Assembly (NCBI GenBank): GCA_902600205.1
Contig: CACKIN010000002.1
Coordinates: forward strand, 62,001 to 126,000
Reading direction: 5' to 3'
From: an uncultured Pelagibacteraceae bacterium
GTDB lineage: Bacteria > Pseudomonadota > Alphaproteobacteria > Pelagibacterales > Pelagibacteraceae
DNA: 64,000 nucleotides
Of the stretch, positions 16,599-24,946 are shown piece after piece; position 1 is the first letter of the stretch, and every line of letters begins with the position of its first letter. Below the pieces are notes generated by a model. The model was given only the letters and a program-made list of their open reading frames with translations. It had not been told where the DNA came from and made no database searches. A program made the position numbers and the translations under genes.

Positions 16599-18632
16599 TT
16601 ATCTTAAAGAAGCGGCTATATTTCCACCATCAACTGTTAAAACAGCTCCAGTAGTTTTTTTGGAAACTGAAAGATGAAAAAATGCTTTTGCAACATCTTC
16701 AGCCTTAACTTCATTAAGAAGCAAATTTCCTTTCATGTAATCCTCAGTTGAAACATCTCTTGCTTTAGCTCTAGATTTAATCATTTCATCATTTAAGAGA
16801 CCGCTCCTAATTCTATCTGCGTTTACTCCATTAGATCTTATTCCATAGGAACCATAATCTAATGCATACTGTTTGCATAAATTTAATAAGGCAGACTTAG
16901 GCAACCCATAAGGTCCAAAATTTTTACCAGGATTTACAGATTGTTTAGAAATATTAAATAATAAACATCCATCAATATTTTGAGCTTTCATTATTTTGGT
17001 AGCTTCAGCTGCACAATTTTGATGTGAAAAAAAATTATCTTCGAAGCTCTTTCTTAAAATTTTGTCATCAACTTCAGCGATAGGTCCTCCCAAAGCGGTT
17101 CCTGCATTTGATATAAGGATATCTATTCCCCCAAATTTGGATGAAACTAAATCAAATGCCTTTTTAACACTTTCTTTGTTTGTTACATCACAATAGATAC
17201 AAAGATCATTAATTTTTTTACTCATTTCAGTAACCTTTTTCCTATTATTATCTATTAAAACTACCTCTGCTCCATATTTTTTAAATAATTTGTAAGTTGC
17301 TGTCCCAATTTTTCCAAATGCACCTGTAATAACAACAACATTACCTGCTAATTCTTTAATTTCTTTTTTTATTTTTGCTTGTTCCAGGGACCAATATTCA
17401 ACATCAAAAATATCTTTTTTTGATATGAACTTATATTTTGAAGTTTCCTCAACTGAGGAAATTACTCTAGCATTTGTTTCTGTTAAGTCCGCTGCTACCT
17501 TTGCTGTTTTTAGATTATCTCCTATACAAAAAACACCAATATTTTGTACCAGTATCACTCTTGGTGAGCTATCTAGCATCGTTTTCTTTTCTTTAACTTT
17601 TTTTTGATTCTGTTCAAAGTATTTCAAGTATTTTTTTTTATAATTATTAAAGGCTTTAGTTGCAGTTTTTTTAAAATCATCAATTGATGAGTTATGTTTA
17701 GGTTTAATTATTAAAGGGAAAGGTTTTACTCTAATGACATGGTCCGGTGTAGCCGTTCCCTCTGTGGAATATCTCTCTACATCATTTCCATTAATGAAAT
17801 AATTTAAAATTTTATTATTTCTAAAGGTTAAAATAAATTTCTTATTGGCACCTTGAGATGCTAATCCTCTTAAAATCGGTGCTATTTGAGAAGGAGTAAT
17901 TTTTGTATTTAATTTTGTTATTTGTTTAATTTTTTTTCTTTTTAACTTTCTCAGAGCTTTTTCTGCATCTGTTACATATTTTATCATTAGATCATAAGAT
18001 TCTTTGGCATCATTAGAAAATGTAAAAATTCCATGATTTAGCAAGATTAGACAATTTATATTAGGGTTTTTATTATAAACCTCATTAATTTTATGAGCTA
18101 ATCCATATCCTGGCATTACATAAGGAATTACACTTACTCTTTTTCCAAATATTTTTTTACAAAAAGCAAAACTATTTGGTCTATTAGTTACATTCATGAT
18201 TGCATCAGAATGTGTGTGGTCAACAAATTTAAATGGTAAAAAAGCATGTAGAAAAGTTTCCACTGATGGATTTGGGGATTTAATGTTAATTAAATTTCTC
18301 TTTTGATAGGCTACCATTTCTTCATCAGATAATTTTTTTTTATTCTTTAAAGCTAACAAAGGATTTAATTTTACTGCAGGTAATCCCTCTGGTTCAATTT
18401 CAGCCATATCCCAGCCGCTCCCTTTTACACATAAAACATCATAATTTTTTCCATCCAAATCTTTAATAGTTGTCTTAACAGAAGTGTTGCCACCACCATG
18501 TAAAACTAGTTCACTATTTCTTCCAAGTAGCCTAGTTGTATAAACCCTGAGAGCCATATCCTTAGAATGACCAAGTTTCTTATATTTTAATATGTATTTT
18601 TTAGCCTCGTTATTTGACCAATTATTTTTCAC
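16599..18632 (-). CDS. bifunctional class II aldolase / short-chain dehydrogenase
   Basis: A fusion of about 677 residues. The N-terminal half is a class II (zinc) aldolase with DHTHSDAIMNVT and LLNHGIFTF supplying metal histidines. The C-terminal half is an SDR with TGAFGKIGTA, ISNAG and the catalytic YGLPK. This matches RhaD-like rhamnulose-phosphate aldolase/lactaldehyde dehydrogenase proteins. The frame extends to a TTG at 18647, but the GTG at 18632 is preferred because AAGGA lies seven bases upstream. The substrate is a phosphorylated or free ketose of unknown identity. It is co-transcribed with BKACE. Confidence 0.85.
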   Translation of the reverse strand: MKNNWSNNEAKKYILKYKKLGHSKDMALRVYTTRLLGRNSELVLHGGGNTSVKTTIKDLDGKNYDVLCVKGSGWDMAEIEPEGLPAVKLNPLLALKNKKKLSDEEMVAYQKRNLINIKSPNPSVETFLHAFLPFKFVDHTHSDAIMNVTNRPNSFAFCKKIFGKRVSVIPYVMPGYGLAHKINEVYNKNPNINCLILLNHGIFTFSNDAKESYDLMIKYVTDAEKALRKLKRKKIKQITKLNTKITPSQIAPILRGLASQGANKKFILTFRNNKILNYFINGNDVERYSTEGTATPDHVIRVKPFPLIIKPKHNSSIDDFKKTATKAFNNYKKKYLKYFEQNQKKVKEKKTMLDSSPRVILVQNIGVFCIGDNLKTAKVAADLTETNARVISSVEETSKYKFISKKDIFDVEYWSLEQAKIKKEIKELAGNVVVITGAFGKIGTATYKLFKKYGAEVVLIDNNRKKVTEMSKKINDLCIYCDVTNKESVKKAFDLVSSKFGGIDILISNAGTALGGPIAEVDDKILRKSFEDNFFSHQNCAAEATKIMKAQNIDGCLLFNISKQSVNPGKNFGPYGLPKSALLNLCKQYALDYGSYGIRSNGVNADRIRSGLLNDEMIKSRAKARDVSTEDYMKGNLLLNEVKAEDVAKAFFHLSVSKKTTGAVLTVDGGNIAASLR

Positions 18633-18639
18633 AGCATTA

Positions 18640-18644
18640 TCCTT
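18640..18644 (-). promoter_or_regulatory. Shine-Dalgarno that decides the aldolase start
   Basis: Read on the minus strand, AAGGA lies seven bases before GTG at 18632. This supports that start over the TTG at 18647, which has no purine-rich site ahead of it. Confidence 0.5.
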
Positions 18645-18717
18645 CAATAAATTATTACCGTAGTTTTTTATTTGAAAGAAGTAAAAAATTAAAATACTAA
18701 AGTTATTTAATATTTAT

Positions 18718-19758
18718 ATGACTAAAGTCGGAGAACATATTACCTTAGATATAATAGGTACAAAAAAGGAGTATGATCCTGTCTTCTTTGAAAAATTAGT
18801 CTACAAAATTGCTAAAATAGCAAAAGTTACTGTGCTCCAAATATCAAAATATAAGTTCGAGCCGCAAGGATTTACTTTAGTTGCATTATTGGCAGAAAGT
18901 CACATTAGTTTTCATACATTTCCTGAAAAAGGGATTATTAGTTTCGATTTTTTTACATGTGCAAAAATTTCTCCTTCTGTTGCTTTGGAAGTTATAAAAG
19001 ATGAAATTGAGCATACTCATATAGTTAAAAAACAGTTCAATCGAGATACTGTAGATCTCTATCATGATAATTATAGCTCACCAGGTTTAAAAAAATCATA
19101 TGTTGTAAATAAAGTTTTAGAAAATTTTAAATCAAAGGTTGGCCAACATATTGAGATATTGGAATTAGAACAGTTTGGAAAAGCATTATTTATTGATAAT
19201 GAAATTCAAGTGGCAGAAAAAGATGAACATCTTTATAGTTCTACTTTTGTAAATTCAGGACTAGGTTTAAACTCTAATAAAGAAAAAGCTGCTATTATCG
19301 GTGGAGGAGACGGAGGAGTTGCTAGAGAATGTATATCAAAAAATTTTGGATTTATAGATTGGTATGAATTAGACCCTGAAGTTGTAGATGTTTGTGACAA
19401 ACATCTCGGAACAATTGGGGAGAAGGCTACTGAAAAAAATTCAGTAAAGTGTGTGTGGGGTGATGCATTTGAAAGTATAAAAGCTGTTAAAGATGATACA
19501 TATGATCAAATATATGTAGACCTAAACGATGACCAATATTGCATTGATTTAGCTGCAAAAAATATGAATTCACTTGCAAGAATATTAAAGCCCAAAGGTG
19601 TAATTACTGCTCAAGTTGGAAGCCAAGATAAAAAGCCCAAGCAAGTTGAAAATTGGTTAAATATATTTAACCAGAACTTTGGTAACACTAAATTATCTAG
19701 AGTTTATATACCTAGTTTTGATTGTTCTTGGAATTTTTCTTCTTCAATAAACCATTAA
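18718..19758 (+). CDS. speD-speE: fused AdoMet decarboxylase - spermidine synthase
   Basis: A 346-residue fusion of two polyamine enzymes. Residues 1 to about 115 are a class 1b SpeD: AESHISFHTFPE carries the self-cleavage Glu60/Ser61, which becomes the pyruvoyl group, with His66 and Cys81 at the canonical spacing. Residues from about 115 to 346 are an aminopropyltransferase with GGGDGG (195-200), the ELDP acidic site (217-220) and GDA (248-250). The usual DSSDP/DSTDP loop reads DLNDD (268-272); both acidic positions are kept. Standalone SpeE proteins are longer (about 280). The methylthioadenosine by-product feeds mtnP/mtnA at 5685. No Shine-Dalgarno is seen. Confidence 0.93.
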   Translation: MTKVGEHITLDIIGTKKEYDPVFFEKLVYKIAKIAKVTVLQISKYKFEPQGFTLVALLAESHISFHTFPEKGIISFDFFTCAKISPSVALEVIKDEIEHTHIVKKQFNRDTVDLYHDNYSSPGLKKSYVVNKVLENFKSKVGQHIEILELEQFGKALFIDNEIQVAEKDEHLYSSTFVNSGLGLNSNKEKAAIIGGGDGGVARECISKNFGFIDWYELDPEVVDVCDKHLGTIGEKATEKNSVKCVWGDAFESIKAVKDDTYDQIYVDLNDDQYCIDLAAKNMNSLARILKPKGVITAQVGSQDKKPKQVENWLNIFNQNFGNTKLSRVYIPSFDCSWNFSSSINH

Positions 19759-19815
19759 AATTTTCTTTTTAAATAAGAAAAATTGTGAAATAATTATTTT
19801 TTTAATGGAGGAAAA

Positions 19816-20643
19816 ATGAATGTAATAAAAAAAATATTTTTAACTTTTCTATTACCCTTATTTTTAATTAGCTCTGCAAACGCTGATAAAATAAGAATTG
19901 GTACAGAAGGCGCTTATCCTCCCTGGAATTCAAAAGATGCTTCAGGGAAATTAATTGGTTTTGAGGTAGAATTAGCTTGGCAGTTGTGTAGATACATTGG
20001 TCAGCAATGTGAAATAGTTGAACAGGATTGGGATGGAATGATACCAGCTTTAACATCAAAAAAATTTGATGCAATTATGGCTGGAATGTCAATCACTGAG
20101 GAAAGAATGAAAACAATAAATTTTTCACAAGGATACGCAGATGAAGTTGCTTCTCTTGCGGTAATGAAAGGATCTAGTCTTGAAGGGATGGATACTCCTG
20201 ATGCAGTTAACTTAAATCTTGGTGGTTCAGCAGTAAATAAAGCAATGAAAACATTAACTTCTGCTTTATCGGGAAAAACAGTTTGTACTCAAATTGGTAC
20301 AATTCACCAAAATTTTCTTGAGTCTGGAGATGTAGGAAAAATAAATTTAAAAACTTACAAAACACAGGATGAGGTTAACCTTGATTTATCTAATGGAAGA
20401 TGTGATGTAGCATTAGCTGCTGCGGTAGCATTTACTGACTACGCTGAAAAATCTGGGGAAGCTGTTGTACTTGTAGGACCAACTTTTTCAGGTGGTGCAT
20501 TTGGTAATGGTGTTGGAGTAGGTATCAGAAAAGATGACACAAAACTTTTAAAAGCCTTTAACAAAGCTATAGATAAAGCTAGAAAAGACGGCCATATTAG
20601 CAGAATTGCTATTAAATGGTTTGGTTTTGACGCCTCTATGTAA
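19816..20643 (+). CDS. ABC transporter solute-binding protein, basic/polar amino acids
   Basis: A 275-residue periplasmic protein of SBP family 3 (HisJ/ArtJ/OccT-like). A signal peptide spans residues 1-23 (cut after A-N-A). The mature start IRIGTEGAYPPWN, followed by GFEVELAWQLC and SITEERMKTINFSQGYA, is typical for lysine/arginine/ornithine, octopine or nopaline binders. A strong GGAGG lies just upstream. It is followed by two permeases, with a perfect hairpin in the 44-bp gap. Which amino acid or opine is bound is inference. Confidence 0.9.
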   Translation: MNVIKKIFLTFLLPLFLISSANADKIRIGTEGAYPPWNSKDASGKLIGFEVELAWQLCRYIGQQCEIVEQDWDGMIPALTSKKFDAIMAGMSITEERMKTINFSQGYADEVASLAVMKGSSLEGMDTPDAVNLNLGGSAVNKAMKTLTSALSGKTVCTQIGTIHQNFLESGDVGKINLKTYKTQDEVNLDLSNGRCDVALAAAVAFTDYAEKSGEAVVLVGPTFSGGAFGNGVGVGIRKDDTKLLKAFNKAIDKARKDGHISRIAIKWFGFDASM

Positions 20644-20656
20644 TTAATTTTAGATG

Positions 20657-20681
20657 TGGCGACTATAATATATAGTCGCCA
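20657..20681 (+). promoter_or_regulatory. perfect hairpin between binding protein and permease genes
   Basis: TGGCGACTATA and TATAGTCGCCA form an 11-bp perfect stem with a three-base loop, ending six bases before the permease ATG at 20688. There is no T-tract, so it is more likely an mRNA 3'-end stabiliser or translation modulator than a full terminator. No separate Shine-Dalgarno lies between it and the ATG. Confidence 0.7.
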
Positions 20682-20687
20682 ATCTAT

Positions 20688-21380
20688 ATGGAACTTCTAT
20701 CATTTGGAGATACTGGTTGGGGAGACGAACTGTTTCTTGCAACCCTAATGACTATCGCTGTATCTATCGCTGCGATGGCAATCGGATTTGTGTTTGCTTT
20801 AATATTTACTCCTTTAAAACTATCTAAAAATAAAACACTAAATTTAATTGGAAACTGTTACACTACTATTATTAGAGGTGTTCCAGAACTATTAGTAATT
20901 TATTTATTATTTTTTGGTGGAACAGGGGCTGTTATGTATGTTGCCTCAATCTTTGGATATGATGGTTATATTGAGATTAATGCATTTATAACTGGTGCTC
21001 TTGCAATAGGGATTATATCAGGAGCATATTCAACAGAAGTTTTTAGAGGAGCAATATTGTCAATTGATAAAGGTCAATTCGAAGCGTCTCAGGTTTTAGG
21101 AATTAAGAAAAGTATTCAATTTTATAAAGTTATTTTACCACAGATGTTGAGACTATCTATTCCAAACTTAAGTAACGTTTGGCAAATCACATTAAAGGAT
21201 ACATCTTTAATATCTGTGACAGGATTGGTAGAAATTATGAGACAGTCCTATATCGCTGCAGGATCTACAAGAGATCCATTATTTTTTTATTCTGTTGCTG
21301 CTGTTCTATATTTAGTTCTCACATTTTTGAGCATGAAAATAATAAACAAATTAGAAATTAGATTTAACAAAGGATACTAA
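20688..21380 (+). CDS. amino-acid ABC transporter permease (HisQ-like)
   Basis: A 230-residue membrane protein with about five helices and the polar amino-acid uptake permease fold. The EAA loop that contacts the ATPase is visible as GQFEASQVLGIKKSIQFYKVILPQ. The early FALIFTPLKLS and IIRGVPELLVIYLLFF are typical of HisQ/OccQ. Its TAA overlaps the ATG of the next permease (TAATG), indicating heterodimer partners made in equal amounts. Confidence 0.92.
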   Translation: MELLSFGDTGWGDELFLATLMTIAVSIAAMAIGFVFALIFTPLKLSKNKTLNLIGNCYTTIIRGVPELLVIYLLFFGGTGAVMYVASIFGYDGYIEINAFITGALAIGIISGAYSTEVFRGAILSIDKGQFEASQVLGIKKSIQFYKVILPQMLRLSIPNLSNVWQITLKDTSLISVTGLVEIMRQSYIAAGSTRDPLFFYSVAAVLYLVLTFLSMKIINKLEIRFNKGY

Positions 21381-22057
21381 TGGATATAAATTTAATGATT
21401 AGTATTTTTCCAAGCTTGTTAAATGGAACAGTTATAACTTTCAAACTTTTAATATCCTCTATGTTTTTTGGACTGTTAATTGGTCTATTTTTTGCAATTC
21501 TAAGGATTAACAATAATCCTTTAATTAATAAGTTTGCCTATGGTTACTCTTATTTTTTTAGAGGTACACCATTACTTGTTCAGTTATATTTAATTTATTA
21601 TGGTTTAGCTAATATTGAATTTCTACGAAATTCATTTTTATGGGTGGTTATTAGAGAACCTTATTGGTGTGCAATAATTGCCTTTTCACTAAATACTGGA
21701 GCCTACACATCTGAAATTTTAAGATCGGCTTTCCAAACAATAAAAGAGGGTTATATAGAGGCTGCACAAAGTTTAGGCGTCTCAAAGAAAATTACTTTTT
21801 ATAAAATACAAATCCCAATAGCAATAAAACAATCACTACCTGCTTATGGTAATGAGATAATTTTAATGCTAAAAGGTACATCTTTGGCAAGTGTAATAAC
21901 AATTATGGATTTAATGGGAGAAGCTAGAAAAGTAAACGTTTTAACTTTTAAGCCATTCGAAGCCTTCATTACTGCAGGAATAATATATTTATTTTTAACT
22001 TTTATTATTCACAATATTGTAAAATATTTAGAAAAAAAATACGGATTTCAAACATGA
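21380..22057 (+). CDS. amino-acid ABC transporter permease (HisM-like)
   Basis: A 225-residue second permease of the importer, with FFRGTPLLVQLYLIYYG and the EAA loop EGYIEAAQSLGVSKKITFYK. It is coupled to its neighbours on both sides: TAATG upstream and ATGA downstream. No ATP-binding subunit gene is adjacent. The position where hisP/occP would be expected is taken by a nitrilase-family gene. Confidence 0.92.
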   Translation: MDINLMISIFPSLLNGTVITFKLLISSMFFGLLIGLFFAILRINNNPLINKFAYGYSYFFRGTPLLVQLYLIYYGLANIEFLRNSFLWVVIREPYWCAIIAFSLNTGAYTSEILRSAFQTIKEGYIEAAQSLGVSKKITFYKIQIPIAIKQSLPAYGNEIILMLKGTSLASVITIMDLMGEARKVNVLTFKPFEAFITAGIIYLFLTFIIHNIVKYLEKKYGFQT

Positions 22058-22839
22058 AAGTAGCTTGTATTCAATTATCTAGTGGGGAAGATTATACTAA
22101 AAATTTTAAAGATATTATAAAATATGTAAATCAAGCGATAAAGAACCAAGCAGACCTAATAATTACTCCAGAAACTTCTTCATTAATGTCGGCTGATAAA
22201 AAAAATTTATTTAAATATTCATATGAAATGAAGAATGATCCAATAATAAAAAAAGTAAAACTAACAGCTAAATCGAAGAAAAAATGGATACTCCTTGGCT
22301 CAATGTGTATTAAAGAAAAAAACAAATTAAGAAATAGATCTATTCTTATTGGACCAAATGGAAAAATAAATACTTATTACGATAAAATAAACATGTTCGA
22401 TGTTACAGTTTCAAAAAAAGAACAACACAAAGAAAGTAAAGTATTTAAGGCAGGTAAAAAATTAGTATCAGCTACGTTGCCTTGGGGAAAAATAGGTCTT
22501 TCTATTTGTTATGATTTAAGATTTCCAGAACTTTACAGAAACTTATCAAAAAGAAATTTAAGTTTTATAACTGTTCCGTCGGCATTTACCAAAGCAACTG
22601 GCCAAAGACATTGGTTAGCTTTGTTAAAAGCTAGAGCTATTGAAAACTTTTGTTATATTTTCGCTCCTAATCAAACTGGAAAAAATACGATTAAAAGAGA
22701 AACTTTTGGACATACGGTAATTATTTCACCCGATGGTAAAATAATGGCTCTAAAGAAGTTTGGAAAAGGAATTATATATTCAAATATAAAACCGAAAACA
22801 GCTATGGATTTAAGAAAAGTAATTCCTAGTATGCTTTAA
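22054..22839 (+). CDS. nitrilase-superfamily amidohydrolase (Nit1/Nit2-like)
   Basis: A 261-residue carbon-nitrogen hydrolase. The catalytic triad is complete: Glu40 (ITPETSSL), Lys111 (YYDKINMFDV) and Cys152 (SICYDLRFPE). The Lys segment and length fit the Nit1/Nit2 branch: omega-amidases and deaminated-glutathione amidases. It overlaps the permease by four bases (ATGA), so it is expressed with the importer and may deamidate what is imported. Its stop shares the TTAA at 22836-22839 with the convergent gene. Confidence 0.88.
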   Translation: MKVACIQLSSGEDYTKNFKDIIKYVNQAIKNQADLIITPETSSLMSADKKNLFKYSYEMKNDPIIKKVKLTAKSKKKWILLGSMCIKEKNKLRNRSILIGPNGKINTYYDKINMFDVTVSKKEQHKESKVFKAGKKLVSATLPWGKIGLSICYDLRFPELYRNLSKRNLSFITVPSAFTKATGQRHWLALLKARAIENFCYIFAPNQTGKNTIKRETFGHTVIISPDGKIMALKKFGKGIIYSNIKPKTAMDLRKVIPSML

Positions 22840-23225
22840 TAATTTGTGTATTGCTTAATTTCTTTTATTTTTGAACCAGTTTGATTGTTTATTGCTAATT
22901 TTATTTTTGCTCTATCATCATTTAGAAAATGAACATCTCTAGATAATTTAATAAAATTTTCACCAAAATCACTATTTTTTTCACACATTCTTTTATTATC
23001 TTCTATATCCCAAAGTTTTGTATTAATTGCCTTTAATTCTTCATAAAGTTTTTTTAATTGATCATTTAAAGTTATGTTTTCATCTAATTGTTTTTTTAGT
23101 ATCAAATATTCATCATTAACAAATTTTAATTTATCAGTGTCTTTAATTTTCTCTTTTTTGATTTCTAAAATTGAAATTTTATCTAGAAGTTCACCAACGG
23201 ATACCTCAATTAAAATTTTATTCAT
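22836..23225 (-). CDS. conserved coiled-coil protein (DUF6165-like)
   Basis: A 129-residue, highly charged, helical protein without signal or membrane segments. The N-terminus KILIEVSVGELLDKISILEIK, followed by a long heptad-like region, resembles the DUF6165 family as remembered. The assignment was not checked. The gene faces the glycosyltransferase at 23258 with a 32-bp divergent gap. A role in polysaccharide synthesis is possible by context only. Function unknown. Confidence 0.65.
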   Translation of the reverse strand: MNKILIEVSVGELLDKISILEIKKEKIKDTDKLKFVNDEYLILKKQLDENITLNDQLKKLYEELKAINTKLWDIEDNKRMCEKNSDFGENFIKLSRDVHFLNDDRAKIKLAINNQTGSKIKEIKQYTNY

Positions 23226-23257
23226 AAATAAAGATAGTGTGTTAAATTGTTTAAAAT

Positions 23258-24199
23258 ATGTCTAATATTCTTATAATTAAACATGGTTCTTTAGGTGATA
23301 TAGCCCAGGCAAGTGGTGCAATTCAAGATATTTCTGATTTTCATAAAGATGATAAAATCTATCTATTAACATCAAAGCCTTACATTGAGCTTTTTAAGCG
23401 AAACCCTCATCTAGAGGATACAATTTTAGATAAAAGATTATCAAGATTTAACTTGATTTATTTATTCAATCTTATGCGCAAATTGAAAAAATACAAATTT
23501 ATAAAAGTTTTTGATTTACAAAATTCATCTCGCTCAAGGTTCTATAAAAAAATATTATTTCCCAATGCTGGCAATCTTATTTGGTCATCTTCTGAAACTA
23601 CATTGCCAAATGGTAAGTCTAAAGATGAATTTGATAAAAATCCTGTTCTAGATAGATTTAAACATCAATTAGAAACTTCAGGTGTAAAAACAATCAAAAC
23701 TATGTTTCCTGATTTTAAGTGGGCTTGCTCAAATATAGAAAATATAAAAAAAAAATTTGATTTAAATAAATACATAGTTTTATTCCCTTTCTGTTCACCA
23801 CATTTAACAATTAAAAAATGGCCTTATTACAATGAACTCATAGAGTTAATAAAAAAAAAATTTGAGGATGAATATCAAATTGTTGTTGCTCCAGGTCCTA
23901 AAGAGATTGATATGACAAAAGAAATTAATGCAATTACAATTTTAAACCAAAATAATTCATTAAACATACAGGAACTTGCATCTTTAATAAAAGACAGTAG
24001 TTTTGTTATATCAAATGATACAGGACCAGCGCATATTTCTTCACACCTTGGTGTTAAAGGAGTTGCATTATTTGGATCACATACGACAGCATACAAAGTA
24101 AGTATAGAAAGAGAAAATTTTAAAGCAATCCAAGTAACAGAGCTTAATAAACTTTCACCAGAAAAAGTTTTTGAATATTTTTTACAATCTTTAAATTAA
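23258..24199 (+). CDS. glycosyltransferase family 9 (heptosyltransferase-like)
   Basis: A 313-residue GT-B enzyme. The N-terminus ILIIKHGSLGDIAQASGAI is the acceptor-domain signature of ADP-heptose:LPS heptosyltransferases. The donor-domain VISNDTGPAHISSHLGVKGV, followed by ALFGS, is the GT9 nucleotide-sugar signature. It probably adds heptose or a related sugar to lipopolysaccharide at the cytoplasmic face of the inner membrane. The stop overlaps the next ATG (TAATG). Confidence 0.88.
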   Translation: MSNILIIKHGSLGDIAQASGAIQDISDFHKDDKIYLLTSKPYIELFKRNPHLEDTILDKRLSRFNLIYLFNLMRKLKKYKFIKVFDLQNSSRSRFYKKILFPNAGNLIWSSSETTLPNGKSKDEFDKNPVLDRFKHQLETSGVKTIKTMFPDFKWACSNIENIKKKFDLNKYIVLFPFCSPHLTIKKWPYYNELIELIKKKFEDEYQIVVAPGPKEIDMTKEINAITILNQNNSLNIQELASLIKDSSFVISNDTGPAHISSHLGVKGVALFGSHTTAYKVSIERENFKAIQVTELNKLSPEKVFEYFLQSLN

Positions 24200-24942
24200 T
24201 GGAAATTAATTCGCTTTTTTTTATAAGTGTTGTTCCTGCTATTGTTTTATATGGGATTGCAAAATCTGGTTTAGGTGGTTCTATATCATTGATATCTGTT
24301 CCTTTAATGACTGTTGTGATGCCATTGCAACAAGCACTTGCAATCATTCTACCTATTCTAATATTTTCAGATATTATAGCTGTATATAGATTTAGAAGAG
24401 AATTTGATTTTAGTATTCTTAGAGTAATAGTTCCCTTTGCAGCATTAGGTATTCTAATTGGCTCTTTTACGTTTAATAATTTTTCAGAAGATTTGCTTAA
24501 ACTAATAGTAGGGGTAATGGGTTTTTTATTTGCTGGACATTATTTTTTGTTTAAAAAAGAAAAAACAATTCCAGCAAAGCAAAATTTTTTAAAGGGCGCT
24601 ATATGTTCGTCAATTGCTGGATTTTCAAGTTTTTGTGTACATGCAGGTGGAACTCCTACGAGTCTTTATTTATTACCATTAAGATTAAAAAAAGAAGTTT
24701 ACGTTGGAACTAGAATAATTTTTTTTAGCTGTGTTAATCTAATAAAACTTCCACTATACATTTATTTATCAATGATGAATTTTGATACATTGTATCAATC
24801 TATCTCCCTTTTCCCTTTGGCTATAATCGGAATATTTATTGGGTATAAATTATTAAAAATTATAGAAGAAAATTTATTTTATAATATTCTTTATGCATTA
24901 ATACTTTTAAGCAGCACAAAACTCATTATAGACTTTATTTAA
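24199..24942 (+). CDS. TauE/SafE family membrane protein
   Basis: A 247-residue protein with about eight membrane helices. GIAKSGLGGSISLISVPLMTV and the second-half repeat AGFSSFCVHAGGTPTSLYLLP match the internally duplicated TauE/SafE (DUF81) fold. Members export sulfite, sulfoacetate or other small anions. It is coupled to the heptosyltransferase by TAATG, though no functional link is evident. A second, longer member of the family is at 45170. Confidence 0.85.
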   Translation: MEINSLFFISVVPAIVLYGIAKSGLGGSISLISVPLMTVVMPLQQALAIILPILIFSDIIAVYRFRREFDFSILRVIVPFAALGILIGSFTFNNFSEDLLKLIVGVMGFLFAGHYFLFKKEKTIPAKQNFLKGAICSSIAGFSSFCVHAGGTPTSLYLLPLRLKKEVYVGTRIIFFSCVNLIKLPLYIYLSMMNFDTLYQSISLFPLAIIGIFIGYKLLKIIEENLFYNILYALILLSSTKLIIDFI

Positions 24943-24946
24943 ATAT

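Noticed and set aside
19759-19784. AATTTTCTT / AAGAAAAATT repeat after speD-speE as a terminator
   Set aside because: The stem is AT-rich with a bulge and no T-tract follows; too weak to call.
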